Source of the DNA: Cerrena zonata
Taxonomy: Eukaryota > Basidiomycota > Agaricomycetes > Polyporales > Cerrenaceae
Direction of reading: 5' to 3'
DNA: 64,000 nt
NCBI GenBank assembly: GCA_038087015.1
Contig: JASBNA010000040.1
Span: forward strand, 124,001-188,000
Positions within the stretch are counted from its first letter, which is position 1, and each line of letters opens with the position of its first letter. The notes below the pieces were generated by a model that did no database searches, was not told the origin of the DNA, and saw only the letters and a program-made list of their open reading frames with translations. Of the stretch, positions 1 to 11,700 are shown in pieces. A program made the position numbers and the translations under genes.

Positions 1-326
1 TTCGCCCAATTAAACTTGGGCTTCGCGACGAACGCACCGACACGCAAAGCAACATACGCAAAGAACACAAGTAGGACTGGGGTGACAAGCATGATGAGCG
101 AAGGATCCTCCTCCTTCTTGGTCCTCGGTTTTGGTCTCCTTTTAACCTGTCCATTATTAGGTCTGCCGACAACGTCTTTCCCGGTGTTAGCTGGGCGAAC
201 GATAGAGGTACCGACGCCATCTGACCCTGGGGTAATATCGTCACGGCCCGACGGTATGTCTGTGACCGCTGTGAGCCCTGAACGTCTGGCAAGTCCTGCC
301 GGCTCAGGGAGAGCCGTCGACGACAT
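1..326 (-). CDS. partial membrane protein (N-terminal part), unknown
   Basis: Reading the minus strand from the ATG at 324-326 gives 108 uninterrupted codons that run off the left edge. The first ~75 residues are polar and basic, with a K/R-rich stretch (KRRPKPRTKKEE) just before a hydrophobic segment (LIMLVTPVLLVFFAYVALRV) that looks like a membrane helix. The protein ends in this window at a KPKFNW-like sequence. The plus-strand ORF over the same bases is a shadow. The cytosolic basic tail followed by a helix resembles ER membrane proteins, but I do not recognise the family. It is divergently placed with respect to the SOD gene, about 500 bp away. Confidence 0.55.
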   Translation of the reverse strand, partial: MSSTALPEPAGLARRSGLTAVTDIPSGRDDITPGSDGVGTSIVRPANTGKDVVGRPNNGQVKRRPKPRTKKEEDPSLIMLVTPVLLVFFAYVALRVGAFVAKPKFNWA

Positions 327-826
327 CGAGGTCACGGACGTCGTGTAAGCCTAATTTTATGTTTTGTTTCTGGAACCTATACCTGATTAGCGAGGTCTAA
401 AGAACTAAGACCTATTGGCTAGTGGAGGCTAGTGGTCGCTGTAATTGTACTCCGTTTTACACGGCCCGCGTAAATTGAGCATGCACGTGGGCGGTTATGT
501 CACTACGTCAGGCGAATTTGCCTCTTCTCACCTGTTGGTCATTTTGGAAGAAATTGAATTCTACTACCGCGATGGTCTCGACTCGAAAGGGTACAACCAG
601 CAATATGGTGCATTTCCGAATGAGTGGTGAAGGTGTTATCGTCCACTCAGAGTCTTATCCTAGACGGTAATAAACGATGGCGCTGTTGCATATGACAATG
701 ACGACGTGTCTCGCGCTTTACCAATCGCGAGAGATGTGATCCCACACGGCCACACTTACTGCGACTTCCAGAGCTGGGGCTTATTCACCTACTTTCACGA
801 CACACCCATTTCATAGGCCCTCAATA
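327..826. other. intergenic, divergent 5' regions
   Basis: Spacer between the partial minus-strand gene and the SOD start, so it should hold both promoters. A 61-codon ORF at 445-630 has no family features and I do not call it a gene. No repeat or RNA gene is seen. Confidence 0.4.
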
Positions 827-1700
827 ATGGATTTCAATCGTCCTCAGTCCAAGCAATCGTCTTCAAAGCCTCTCATCCTTACTCTTGGGGCCGTTGCTAT
901 TATCTCCTTGGTCTGGTTTCTGTCCAGACCTTCACAAGCTCCTCTTCCTCTCGTTAGTAAGGTTCGTACTTCAACACATTATTATGCGAATATTGGAGAC
1001 TGAGAATAAGCTTAGGCTGTGACTGTCTTGAAAAGTGATTCCGTCAGTGGAACTGTGACATTCAACCAAGCAAAAATTGGCGAACCCGTCACTGTTGTTG
1101 GTGACCTAAGAGGTCTCGATCCTAACGCTAAAAGGGGCTTCCATGTCCAGTATGCAATCATAACCATAAGGAACAACGGTTAAATGCTAACTTTTGTGTA
1201 TAGCGTATCAGGTGACCTTAGCGGTGGATGTGCATCTGCAGGCTCCCATTTCAACCCATTCAGCAGGGACCACGGTGCTCCTGGTGATATCGAGCGACAT
1301 GCAGGGGACTTGGGGAACATTGAAAGTGATTCTAGCGGAAACGCCAAGTTCACGTTCGAGGACCGTTTGATTTCGTTGAATGGACCTCTCAGTATTGTTG
1401 GGTGGGTTCTTGACGTCCAATAAGGAGAGTTCAATTATTAATTTATTTTGTGGTTATTTTTAGTCGCTCTGTTGTCGTCCATGCCGTACGTCAATACTTC
1501 CATGTTATCAGCGTATGTAACTAACAGAATGTGGTCTTTTCCAGGGCACCGACGATCTTGGAAAAGGTGGTAACGACGAATCGTTGAAGACAGGAAATGC
1601 TGGAGGACGTGCGGCATGCGGAGTTATTGGTAAGATATTATTCTTCGTCCCAACCAGCTCTATCGATATTGACGGGCGTGGTCTATTAGGAGTGGCATAA
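827..1700 (+). CDS. Cu/Zn superoxide dismutase with N-terminal membrane anchor
   Basis: Dismutes superoxide to O2 and H2O2. Five exons: first exon ATG 827 to 961, second from 1016, then GFHVH joined across an intron to [20 protein letters not shown] and RHAGD, then [16 protein letters not shown] and ACGVIGVA before TAA 1698-1700. All copper and zinc ligands are visible: HVH, GSH, HGAP, RHAGD and VVVHAG. The two disulfide cysteines (GGC and ACG) are also present. Unlike cytosolic SOD1, about 45 residues precede the domain and include a hydrophobic stretch ([17 protein letters not shown]), so the enzyme is probably a type II membrane protein or is secreted. The usual VHEFGD segment after the ligand His is shortened to VHVSGD. 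Copper and zinc binding is inferred from the ligands. Confidence 0.88.
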
Positions 1701-2522
1701 ACTATATACTGTCACATCATGTGTTACAAGGCTTTCCAAGATTCAAGTGCATTGTTGATATCCAGTTATATCAATCAAACGTATTGTTCAGAGCTTAGCC
1801 TGCATCCCGCTTTCTGATGACATGAAATCATTTTGCAATGGGTTCGCAGTACAAATTGTACTAGTAACTGGTGAGCAAACTACAAGACAGTCGAAAAATG
1901 GGGGCTATATCGATATACTTCAAAATGTAATGACTGAAAACATCAAATTCATCGTCAAACTGTGGAAGGAGATAATACTATTTGCGGTTGGCAATTCCTC
2001 TGAGCATTCACAATCTCGACTTCATCAACAACCTCTTCGAGTTGTAAGATTAAGTCGTCCGGAAGGCCGTGACCCAATGAATTGCCGGGATATAAAGCAT
2101 TATAGGTAAAAGTGTGTAATTCAGTTTCCTGTTCCTGTCGACCGGACAAAGCGGTATGTGCATCCTCGATAAATCTCTGCTTGGGTGGCCATGGCCCTTG
2201 AACATGCATCGGTCGTGGTCATGGTCAAGGAGTATTTGTCAAGCCGGCGTCTAGTTCCCAATCCAATATATCTTGATCCACGGGCCAGGGGATTTTGTAA
2301 ACGTAGGTAAACAATTACTACATAAGGGAGTGATCCCAACCAATACGTCCACCGTTGCGGTGACGGTAACGGTACGGCCTCATGCTAGTGTTAACAGTGA
2401 ACACTCGTATTCGTTCGTCCCAAAAGAAACTTCTGTGTCCTGTGAGTTCTCAATCCTCAACTATATGTAGTCTTTATCTCTAAGTGATTTTTCTAGTAGT
2501 CACATTATCCGATTCTCTCTAC
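1701..2522. other. intergenic with possible 5' exon of the next gene
   Basis: Mostly featureless. The plus frame is open at 2255-2442, and GTGAGT at about 2443 to TTCTAG at about 2494 would join it in phase to the membrane protein at 2523, adding a Thr/Val-rich N-terminus. No ATG was found in that frame, so the true first exon is unresolved. Confidence 0.3.
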
Positions 2523-3135
2523 ATGATCTTCTTACTACCGGCTGGCATTGCCCTCAGCATGTAAGCACACTGCTTGGGTCTGCAGGACACTGCTGAAACC
2601 CATCCATCCTACAATGTCACAACGCCTGCCATCTGGTTTCATCTTGTACTCTATCTAACTTTTGTCACAGACTATCCTCTCCCTTCGTAGTACTACTAGG
2701 ATCATCGATCGCTGGAGCTATCGTCTCTGCAACGGGGATCATCGCATTTGTCAGTGGTCAGTGTTTCATTCTCATCATGTTTGCCCAATAGTACAAACAT
2801 CGATTTAACATCCTAACCTCATAGGCCTGGCAGTTATCATAGCCCTTATTATCCTCTTCCTCGTTTCCATTTTCTTCGTCACCACAGTAATTGGGATTCC
2901 GCTAGCCATTTATCTCATCTCTTGCATTAGGGTCCACGGGGTAAGAGATGGAGGTGTAATATGGGTGCGAGAGGTTAAAGACGGCTTTTTTCGATATTTC
3001 CCGCCTTTTGCCATCTGCCGATCGCTTCCGTCACATGAACAGAGTGCTAGGGCCCTCGAACGTGTGTGCCAATCGATACAAATGGGGACGAATCGATTGG
3101 TAGTTCTTGCACTTGCCATTTTCAATATCAATTAG
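2523..3135 (+). CDS. small multi-pass membrane protein, unknown
   Basis: Three exons are inferred. ATG 2523 starts a hydrophobic exon; introns at 2561-2670 (GTAAGC...CACAG) and 2757-2824 (GTCAGT...CATAG) restore a continuous frame. The product begins with MIFLLPAGIAL, LSSPFVVLLGSSIAGAI and LAVIIALIILFLVSIFF, giving three to four closely spaced hydrophobic segments. A soluble basic tail follows and ends at TAG 3135. The hairpin-rich N-terminal half recalls small ER or lipid-droplet membrane proteins, but this is only a resemblance. An upstream exon may exist (see 1701-2522). Downstream, 3216-3305 encodes another hydrophobic stretch ending in TGA, which could be an alternative last exon. The stop choice is therefore uncertain. 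Confidence 0.45.
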
Positions 3136-3684
3136 ATTTTTGCCGGCCTACTACTACAGGAGACCTACTGTGTTCGGTGAAGAGTTTATGTGATTTGATC
3201 TACCACATTTCGTCCGTCAACCTGTGGATACTGGCTACAACGTTGTCGGGAGGATGTGTGATCATTCCCATAGCCTTTGTAATTATGCTAGCAGCATTGT
3301 TTTGAGTTACAAAAGATCAACTCGCCAAAATTGTACTTACTCGTCCAGCCGCTGTTCTTTGAGGCTTTCGGCTTCGTCAATACGAACATCCTTTAATTTC
3401 GCAAATCGTTGGCAAACTGCGACGTGCTATCATAACGATTTAGCCGGGGAAATAGTGAGATACCATGTTCTTCAGGATTTGCCGGTACCATGTTTAATGT
3501 TCAGGGGAGCGGAAAATATCGGACAACGAACCGCATGATCCAGGAAACAGACCAGTACAATTGATAAGTTTCGGTATAGACCTGTATTAAATATGATGGA
3601 TCACTTCGAATCACCTACGTGTACATTCCTCGCTACTATTGAAACTTTGAATACGAAAGATCCGTTGATTTCCTTCCATCCTAC
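3136..3684. other. intergenic between convergent genes
   Basis: Holds the 3' ends of the membrane protein (+) and the peptidase (-). A short hydrophobic open frame (3216-3305, VNLWILATTLSGG...) may be an alternative terminal exon of the upstream gene. Nothing else is supported. Confidence 0.35.
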
Positions 3685-6600
3685 TCATTGGTCTTTCTGA
3701 CCAATAAACTGGTCGAACCATCGGAAGAGTTCGTAGTGCCATTTGATACTACGACAAATTGAGATGATGTGGATCCAAGGACGTGTTGAAAGCTGCTCAC
3801 CTATTTCCATGATTTTGGATCCAGTGGTTTTCGTCAGGGAAGATGACCAGACGACTGGGAATCTTGCGTCTGCAATAGAGAAACATTAGAACATTATACC
3901 GTCGATTAATTAACATGTACATACTGTTGCAGTGCATGGAAGACACCTAGTCCTTCAGCCTCAACCAGACGGAAGTCACGACTGCCATGGAAAACCAGTT
4001 GGGGAGTAGACCACTTGTGAACGTATTCGATTGGGTTGTTACTGAAGTCACGTCAGTTGAAAGATGAGAATATTTCGAAAAGAGATTATTCACTTACCGT
4101 TTGATGATCTCTTGTGTTCTATTTTCCCAAGGGAGACCTCCGAATTCATAGTTGAACTGTGATATTTAAATCAGTCACACGGTGTAGGTTTCAAGGGGAA
4201 CTTTACTGACGAAGTACAGTTCATCTGTCGCATATGCTCCAAATCTCATGTCGAAACCCTATACGAGATGGGAGGTTAATTATGGGATAATGAGTAGGAA
4301 GAAGTGCGACACATACACTATCATGGCACACAAGGGCCTTGAAACCAAAGCCAAATTCGGGGTGACCTTGAATCCAACTCGGGGGGAATCAGACATATAT
4401 CTTCGCTTATGAATCCCTATCACTTACTTGATAGAGTAGCCACCATAGCTGGCTCCAGCGGCGACGGCACGTTCGGTGTCAATCTTAGAGAGTTATTCAG
4501 TGTACGATACAATACCAACAAATGGGAACAAACCTCAGGATATTTGGCAAGAATATACTTCCAGCCCTTCTGCATATCAACGAAGGGCTTTCCTCCCCAA
4601 TCTTCCTTGATAGCATTGACGAAATCTATGATGAAGATGACATCAAATCAGCCAGTCATGACAAGTATATGCACGATCTAGACGTACCTTGACCGAAGCC
4701 CGTAGATCCCGTGGGGTTAATAGCGACGGTGACATAACCTTGTTGAGCGAAGACTGTATTTGTTTCGGGATATCCATTAGCATGGGTATATCATCAGAGG
4801 TGCTGAACACTGACTGTTAGGGTTCCATCGTGTGGACCATCCATCCCCCCAAGAACCCTCGGGTCCTGAAAATTTAGGTCAGTTTCTTGTTCAAAGAAAA
4901 GTAAAATGTGTTTCTTACCTCCATGAATGAGTAATACAACCGGCCATTTCGCTTTCTCGCCCTCTTTGAAACCAGGGGGCTTGAGGATCCAGCCATGAAC
5001 AGTTTTATTCTCGGCACCCTCGAAATAGAAGTCTTCGCCGGTACTTAAACTCTTTGACTCAAGTTCGTCTTCGGTAAACTTAGTGAGTTGGTCGATGGAA
5101 ACTTGCTTCACATCGTCCGAGAAAAGGTCGATATTGTTGAGGCCGCGAATGACAAAGACGTCGTTGGGTGAGGTCAATGAGGAGCGGGTGAAGAGGAGAC
5201 GTCCATTCTGGAGGGTCTGGATCCCTGAAACGGTTCCCGTGTGAGTGAGCGCAGCTGGAGACTCAAATTCTTTAGGGAGATCAGGGTTGACGCTCGACTT
5301 GGAGGGGGTCCTGGGGACAGGCAATGCGAAGACCTTTGCGCGAGCATTATCTTCTGCTGTGAAGAAAATTGTCTTGTCATCTTGAGAGAACTTAAAAGAA
5401 GTATCAGGAGTTTTGCGAGATCTTTGTACAGGTTGAAATCTCTTACCGCAATATCAGTAGCGGTACGATCCCACTTCTGCGTCAGGGTGAAGCGGACATT
5501 TCTTTCCAAGTCATAGATGACAATACGTCCTCTAGTGATTCATATAAAAGCTTAGTCCTGCAAAAAGGTCACGACATTAATACACAAACCGATCAGATTC
5601 ATGACCATCCTGCTCCAACTCGATCCAAGCAGCTTTTGTGCCATGGGCATTGAAGACAGGACGATGAGTAGCAGCTTGTTCACCCGAAGTCAATTCTTTG
5701 CGGCTTTTGCCTTGGAAGTCGACGAGGAAAATCTGAGTACGATTTCAGTAAGAAACACATAGGGTTTCTGCATGTAGCCGCAGATACTCACATCCTGTTT
5801 AGTGTGCCAAGCAGGAGGAAGTTTGGGATCCTTCGTTGTATAGATGACATGAGTCTGAGAGACATCAAAGTCATCTGTTCCTCCGAAGGGTTCAATGGGA
5901 GCTTTCTGCACAATATAGATGTATTAGAGAACGATCGAAGAAACAGATATACAGTGCTCACGTGTCCCGTTCCATTTAGGAGGTTGATATACTCGCTGCC
6001 CAAAGACCAGTTACGGTCTGGGTCCTGTGTCAATTTGACGGAAAACAACGAGTTGCTTTTTGGACCAATCCAATTATCCCACTGAAAACATGATCAACAA
6101 GAGATACACGGAGGGGAAAGATCGATCTGAGACACACATGTCTTGGGAACGTGTCGTCATACACATAAGCAGTATCACCCCTATTCTCCCATTCTTCATC
6201 ATTCTCCTTCACCTTCGTGATATCACCATCTGCATACACTTCGTCCGAGAAAATTAGATATCCGGCTCTGCCTGTGAATCGGAAGTTGCTTGCGGTGGAG
6301 GTGGGGAATTTGCCAATCAAGAGAGGGGAGTCTGAGAGTGCTTGGATAGAAGGAACACCAGCGTCGGCGTGAACAGAGATGGCATAGAGTGCCTTTACTT
6401 TCTCCGTTCCTTCGCCTTCGTCGACGACATGGCCGACTGTACGCGAATCAAGCCAAAAAGCCTCACCGCCATTCGCCAAGGGTATTTCAAATGGCTTAGC
6501 GGTGGACTCGATCGGAGCAAGTACGATCGACTTCTGGTTTCTATGGGGTATGTTTAGACCTCGACGACGTGGTTACGGGCTTGGGGACGACGTACTTCTT

Positions 6601-6843
6601 ATCCTTGAACGAGTATTTGCTCACAGGCACCAGCAACAAATCTCCTGGAGGGTTTGCGATACCAGCGCCAGGTCTTGGTAACTCGACCAAGTCCTTCGGT
6701 GCGAAGACATCCGGACCTTCCTTGAACTTGAACTGGGCGGGTTTTGCAGACGACATTGGGGACTTTGTGGAAAGCTGCAAGGGCACCTGGGAGGCAGAAC
6801 CAAGCAGGGATATGGAAAGCCACACCCCAAGAGACAACCACAT
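3685..6843 (-). CDS. secreted dipeptidyl-peptidase V-like prolyl oligopeptidase (S9)
   Basis: Serine peptidase expected to remove N-terminal dipeptides outside the cell. Starts at ATG 6843 with a signal peptide ([18 protein letters not shown]). The N-terminal beta-propeller-type region continues through [22 protein letters not shown] and [10 protein letters not shown]. The alpha/beta-hydrolase domain contains [21 protein letters not shown] and [16 protein letters not shown]. The catalytic triad is complete: Ser in GASYGGY (codon 4448-4450), Asp in HGSRDFR (3975-3977), His in FPDENHWI (3834-3836). It ends in [11 protein letters not shown] and TGA 3685-3687. About ten introns with ordinary signals restore a single frame, for example a 55-nt intron after KYSFKDKK. 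Its length of roughly 700 residues matches the family. The fungal secreted DPP-V (S9C) is the closest family; I see no lesion. Confidence 0.9.
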
Positions 6844-7713
6844 CGATATCGTTCGGCGAGTCGAAGGTAGGAGATGTTCTAGATTTGTGATGATGGTTGG
6901 AAAGTAAGCATGGGACGTGCTAATATAGCTTCGGACCTTTCGCGGCGTTCACATGGCTCTCTGCGTTCATACGGAAGTCTACATACACGACCATGGGAGA
7001 AGGTGTACTTCAACGAATTGAAATACGACAAGTTCCCAGCTTATTGTTGCTACACTGAATATCCACCTCATTTCAAGCTTCAGACTTCAACAACTACTTA
7101 GGTACTGCTCAACAAGCGATGTCACACCACCAGATCAAGCCTTGAACTATGAGATACAGGAAGACCTATTGTAGGAGAAACTCCTTCGTTAGAAGGCGTG
7201 CAGTCTATTGACCATACCAGTGTGTAGGCTACATCGTGTGCCCCAAACCTTGTATAAACTAGCAATCAGGTGAGCATTTCACTTCCACATGACTCTCTAA
7301 TTTACGATGTGGATATGTTGAAATGGTAAAACTACACCAGGTTCTGTCGTTACGAGATGGATGTTGTGGTCCAGAAAAAACGGATAGGAAAGGCCACGGT
7401 CAAGAGGTTACGACCTGTTACGACTTGGCTGCGACCGTCAACCCTCCACGTGGTACACCTCGGGAACGATTGATCAAACTGTACCTAGGATGACGAAAAC
7501 GATTCGACGCAATAGAGCCCTAATCTAGTTGCAACTATGCAAATAGACTCCCCATCACCCGTTATCTAGGTTTGGACGGGTACTTAGGTTTTACCTAAAG
7601 AGTTCAATTGCCGAGAAATGCCGCGAACTCGAAGGACACCAGGTAGATCTTCAACGTTAACCTCGGGATACCGATAATTAGAATGATTCTACAACGCTAG
7701 AGTGGAAACCCTA
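6844..7713. other. intergenic upstream of the peptidase gene
   Basis: 5' flank of the peptidase. A 63-codon plus-strand ORF at 6910-7101 shows no domain and is not called. No TATA box, tRNA or repeat was recognised. Confidence 0.35.
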
Positions 7714-7968
7714 TCAAGCCTGAGGGTAGACATCGTGCTGCAAATCATTCACAATAATACGTATAGAATGCACCGGAAAGAAACGTGGATATCTAGGATG
7801 AATAAAATGAAGTTCACCATCAGAAGAGGAGATCAACCTGAGGCTGCTAAAGTTTCTCAAGATATGTATTAAAGATTTCACACAGCCGTTTGCCAAAAGA
7901 GTGTGGGTTGTTAAAAATAATACAAGCATCGATAGTGACTCTAGAGACTCAAGAGAAACGAGATTCAA
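7714..7968 (-). pseudogene. possible remnant of a NACHT-domain (STAND) protein
   Basis: The 84-codon minus frame contains SLIHILRNFSSL, then SSSDGELHFIHPRYPRFF, then a run toward a stop. This resembles the conserved stretch downstream of the NTPase in Agaricomycete NACHT proteins, where a leucine-rich segment is followed by an I-R-F-x-H-P-S-F-P-x-F-L motif. No Walker A or B region and no repeat domain is found on either side, and flanking frames are broken. It is best seen as a decayed fragment. Similarity was judged from the motif only, so confidence is low. Confidence 0.3.
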
Positions 7969-8614
7969 AATCTTTTGAAAACATACTGACTTTCAAGCTC
8001 ACTTCAGTGAAATATAGTCTAGCAGACGTAGCAAATAGTGTGAAGCGACATAGAAGGAATTGCCATATTTGGGAGCTCTTTGCCATGTATAGTAATATTT
8101 TTCAAGGTTTCGTATATATTTACAAGGCTGTTTGGAGACGAGAAATTGTAGGAAAGTACTCGAAACGAGGGAGGAAAATTGAATGATACTTTCTCACTGG
8201 ATACTGATACGGTCCTGTAGCATATGAGATCCTGTTTCGCTGTTATAATGTAATTGGCACTGAATGTACGTACGAACTGGAGCACGTCTTGACGGCTAGG
8301 GACTCAGATTTCTAACATAAGCCATAATGTATGATACGTCCGATACAAAGGTGCCCACATTATATCTTCGACATGAACATGATCATTGATGCTAACGTTA
8401 TAAAGTGTTTTCCCAGGGTACCATAATGTTAGGCGCAGGAGGACATTGATCATGGTTGGTGGGGATATTATAAAATTGTGACGGTTGCATGAGTTGTATC
8501 GAGAATGACCAAGTTTCGTTCGTCCATACACCTGGACAAATCATGTCTGAATTAGTGAAGTATTGTGTTTCCAAGGGTTCAGAAAACTTTAGAATTCCGT
8601 ATTGTTGGAGCCAA
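7969..8614. other. intergenic, AT-rich
   Basis: AT-rich spacer with short opposing ORFs (7890-8186 plus, 8019-8285 and 8304-8531 minus) that mirror each other and carry no domain signature. It could be part of the same decayed locus as the NACHT-like remnant. No intact gene is supported. Confidence 0.35.
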
Positions 8615-8644
8615 GATCGGTTCGGCTAAGCAGCCGAACTGATC
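8615..8644. promoter_or_regulatory. 13-bp-arm palindrome upstream of the CSC1-like gene
   Basis: GATC-G-GTTCGGCT, spacer AAGC, AGCCGAAC-T-GATC. The two 13-bp arms pair perfectly apart from one G/T position (8619 with 8640). It lies about 110 bp before the inferred start at 8756. The symmetry suits a dimeric transcription-factor site or a stem-loop in the 5' UTR. Function is inferred from position only. Confidence 0.4.
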
Positions 8645-8755
8645 GTACGTGTGGATTGGCCTCGGTTGCATTTGTAGCCTTCGATTGGGGCTTCTTCATC
8701 ACCTCAGTAGCCCACGTTCAGCTCTTGCTCTCTCCATGAGCAGGTAGCCAGCTCG

Positions 8756-11700
8756 ATGGCCACCATACAGTCGAGGCCGTTCTCAAAAAACTATAGGTAC
8801 GCCCCACGCAGTTTTAAAAAGCACTCATGAACATGATGATAACCCCATTCACAGTGGTCTTGTTAACCAATCTGTCATTGCTGTTGGGATATTCGTGGTA
8901 TGCATTACCTCTCATGAACTCATGCGAAGGAAGAGGAGAGGCAAGCGTTATCGCAAGTCGGAGGGACTGGGTAGCGTTGAAACCTGGGAGTTTGGATAGT
9001 ACGTTTTAAAGTGCAGCGCTTCAGATAATTACATGTCGGCTGACATATGTTTCAGCTTATTCCAAGGTCGATCATGGGCGAAGTGAGTCCTTCAATTATA
9101 GCTGACTACGCTCTTATAAATATGCTACAGGAATGCCTCTCCACCGCTACCTTTAGGCTGGCCCTTGGCTTGGGTGAAGCAAGTATTGAGCTTTCCGGAA
9201 GATCGTTTTAACGAGCTTAGGGGTGTAGATGCATCAGTGTATCTTCGATTTCTCAAGGGCTGCTGTGCGTAATTCTCGTCGCTCATACTTGATTAATATT
9301 GAGACAACTATGTCACAGGGTGGTTCTCTCTTACACATACATTTACGACCCTGCCAATCTTGCTCCCTATTCACGTCCAGTTCTCTGATGGTTCTGTTTC
9401 ACCCAAGTCGATGACCCGCGCATCAATCTCAAGTCTGGCTGCCACCGAGAAGGGGATGTCGCTCTTGTGGATACACCTTCTTCTCCTCATCTGGATTACA
9501 GGGTCCTGGATGTTCACCCTATATTGGATATGTCAGGGTGCATTCCGATTTCGAGCACTGAAAATACAGGAAGCCGCTGATCGGGAGGCGTCAGAGTCTG
9601 AACAGGAGAAACTTCCCCATCCACACCCTCAATACACTTTTCATGCTCTTCCGCCTCTGAGCACCGACCATGCCAACCGCGGACTGAGGATGCGCACAGT
9701 CATGGTTACCAACATCCCGGTGGGTCTACGATCTGAAAAGGAGTTGAAGGAGTATTTCGAATACTATCTATCACGACCCATTGCCAAGCCTTCTGTTGGA
9801 GTCCCTGCGAATACCCAGCCTGGATTCTTGAACAGACAATTCACTTTCTTGTTCAACCGTGCAAGAAAGGTCCCCCTCAAGCTGCAGCGAACAATTGTGG
9901 CCGGTCGTTCAACTGACGGTAGTGATCCTGGCCACGAAGAGAGCAAGGCCCGAGCGGATGTTCCAGTGATTGACCACGTGGTTCTTGTGCGCAAGATGTC
10001 GGGCTTAGCCTCGTTACTCGAACGCAGAGAAGAAGCGTTGAAGCTACTAGAAACTGCCCATATTAAACTCGCGAAGAAGACATTGGCGGCAGTTAAGGAA
10101 GCCATGGAGGAAAAGCCTCGGAGTAGCTTTGTGCGAGCCGCATTTGGTCAACACAGTAGAGGATCCGGGTCGACTGGAGACGTTGAACGTGGGACGCCGA
10201 CTAATGGGGGTGCTAACGAGGGCGAGGATCGTATGCAATTGCTCATTCGCACACTTGGTCCTTTTGTCCCCAAGGAAGACATTCATCTCAAACACCGACG
10301 AAGTTTCCCAGGCTTTCACTTCTGGAATCGTCGTGACCCCGATGTTGAAATGACTTCACCATTTTCGTCAGCTTCCGCGGCATCTTCTGAATCTGGCGAG
10401 ACGGAGGACAAAACAGTCTGGGATGCTCTGCTCAGTCTTCCTCGCAGTACCTTGGACAGCTATCAGCCCCTCATCTATCTATCTGCTATATTCCGTGGCA
10501 AGGCCGTTCCCTCGATCGACTACTACACAACGAAACTCAATCTGTTAACTGCGCTGATTACGGAGAAGCGTGCGACGGCAGTGGATGATTATGCTCCAAT
10601 GTCGACCGCTTTCGTGACATTCCAAAATCCTGAGGATGCGAGACGGGCTTGCAAATATCTTGCCGTACACCCCAACAATCCATTAGACACGTGCTTGGTG
10701 AACATGGCTCCGAGCTTTGAGGATCTCGATTGGTTTAGGCTGATGAAGTCCACCTTTCGTGTGGAGGTAAGTGTACTAATCGTAACTGGCCCGCTCCGTA
10801 TGTCTTACTGTTGTCGAATAGTTCGTCAAGGACTGGGTAGTCAATCTTGGTGTCTGGTAGGTTATTCGCCCCCGTTCCTTAGGCTTGCCTTAATTTACAA
10901 ATCCTTAGGGCCTTCACGATCTTCTGGGTGTTCCCCGTCACGATTTTCGTCGGTCTTGTGTCTATCCAGAATATCTCGGCTTTTTGGCCCGGACTTGTAC
11001 GTATTGAATTCTCGCATGCTTGGTGAAGACTGACTCGCTTTCTAGCGACGTTACCTGGACAAACACGAATGGGAAGAAGAGCTGATTCAATCCTTCCTCC
11101 CCACGCTTTTGGTAGCATTGTTGGCATTGCTTATCCCGCTCATCCTCTGTAAGTCACAATCTTATCGTCATTCTCACACCATACTCAGTGTGACACTTTT
11201 ACAGTGCTCATTGCAAAGAAAGCACATACAATCGCAACACTATCTGCGCTGCACGATAGAATAATGACCCGTTATTACAAGTTCTTGATCGTTAACGTTT
11301 TAGTTTTCTTCTGCGTCGGCACTGCTGCTCTTCAGTCCTTCCTCCTCTCATTCAAGTCTACAGCCAGTCTTAAGGTGGTCCAGGTGGTGGCAGATAGCTT
11401 TCCAACAGCAGGACCTTTCTACGTGGGATGGCGTACGTGGCAAATTCCCATTTGAGCATATAAATGCTCATGATTATCTCTATTAGTGATCTTCACCATG
11501 GCCATGCACGGTGGTTTCGAGCTGGCTCTTTGTGAGTTATACCTTTGTTACCTATTAACGAATTTGTGCTGATCAGTCTGTTACAGTCGGGGTGCGTTTA
11601 CTTGCAGATTCCACATGGTGCCAGCTAACTCAGTTAACAGTTACCATTGATTGTATATCCGTCTACAAGGCGACAGGTTACACCACGGAAGCGTGCCGTG

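Noticed and set aside
16..348. 110-codon plus ORF at the left edge
   Set aside because: Antisense to an intact minus-strand reading frame with a membrane helix and basic tail, which is the better gene.
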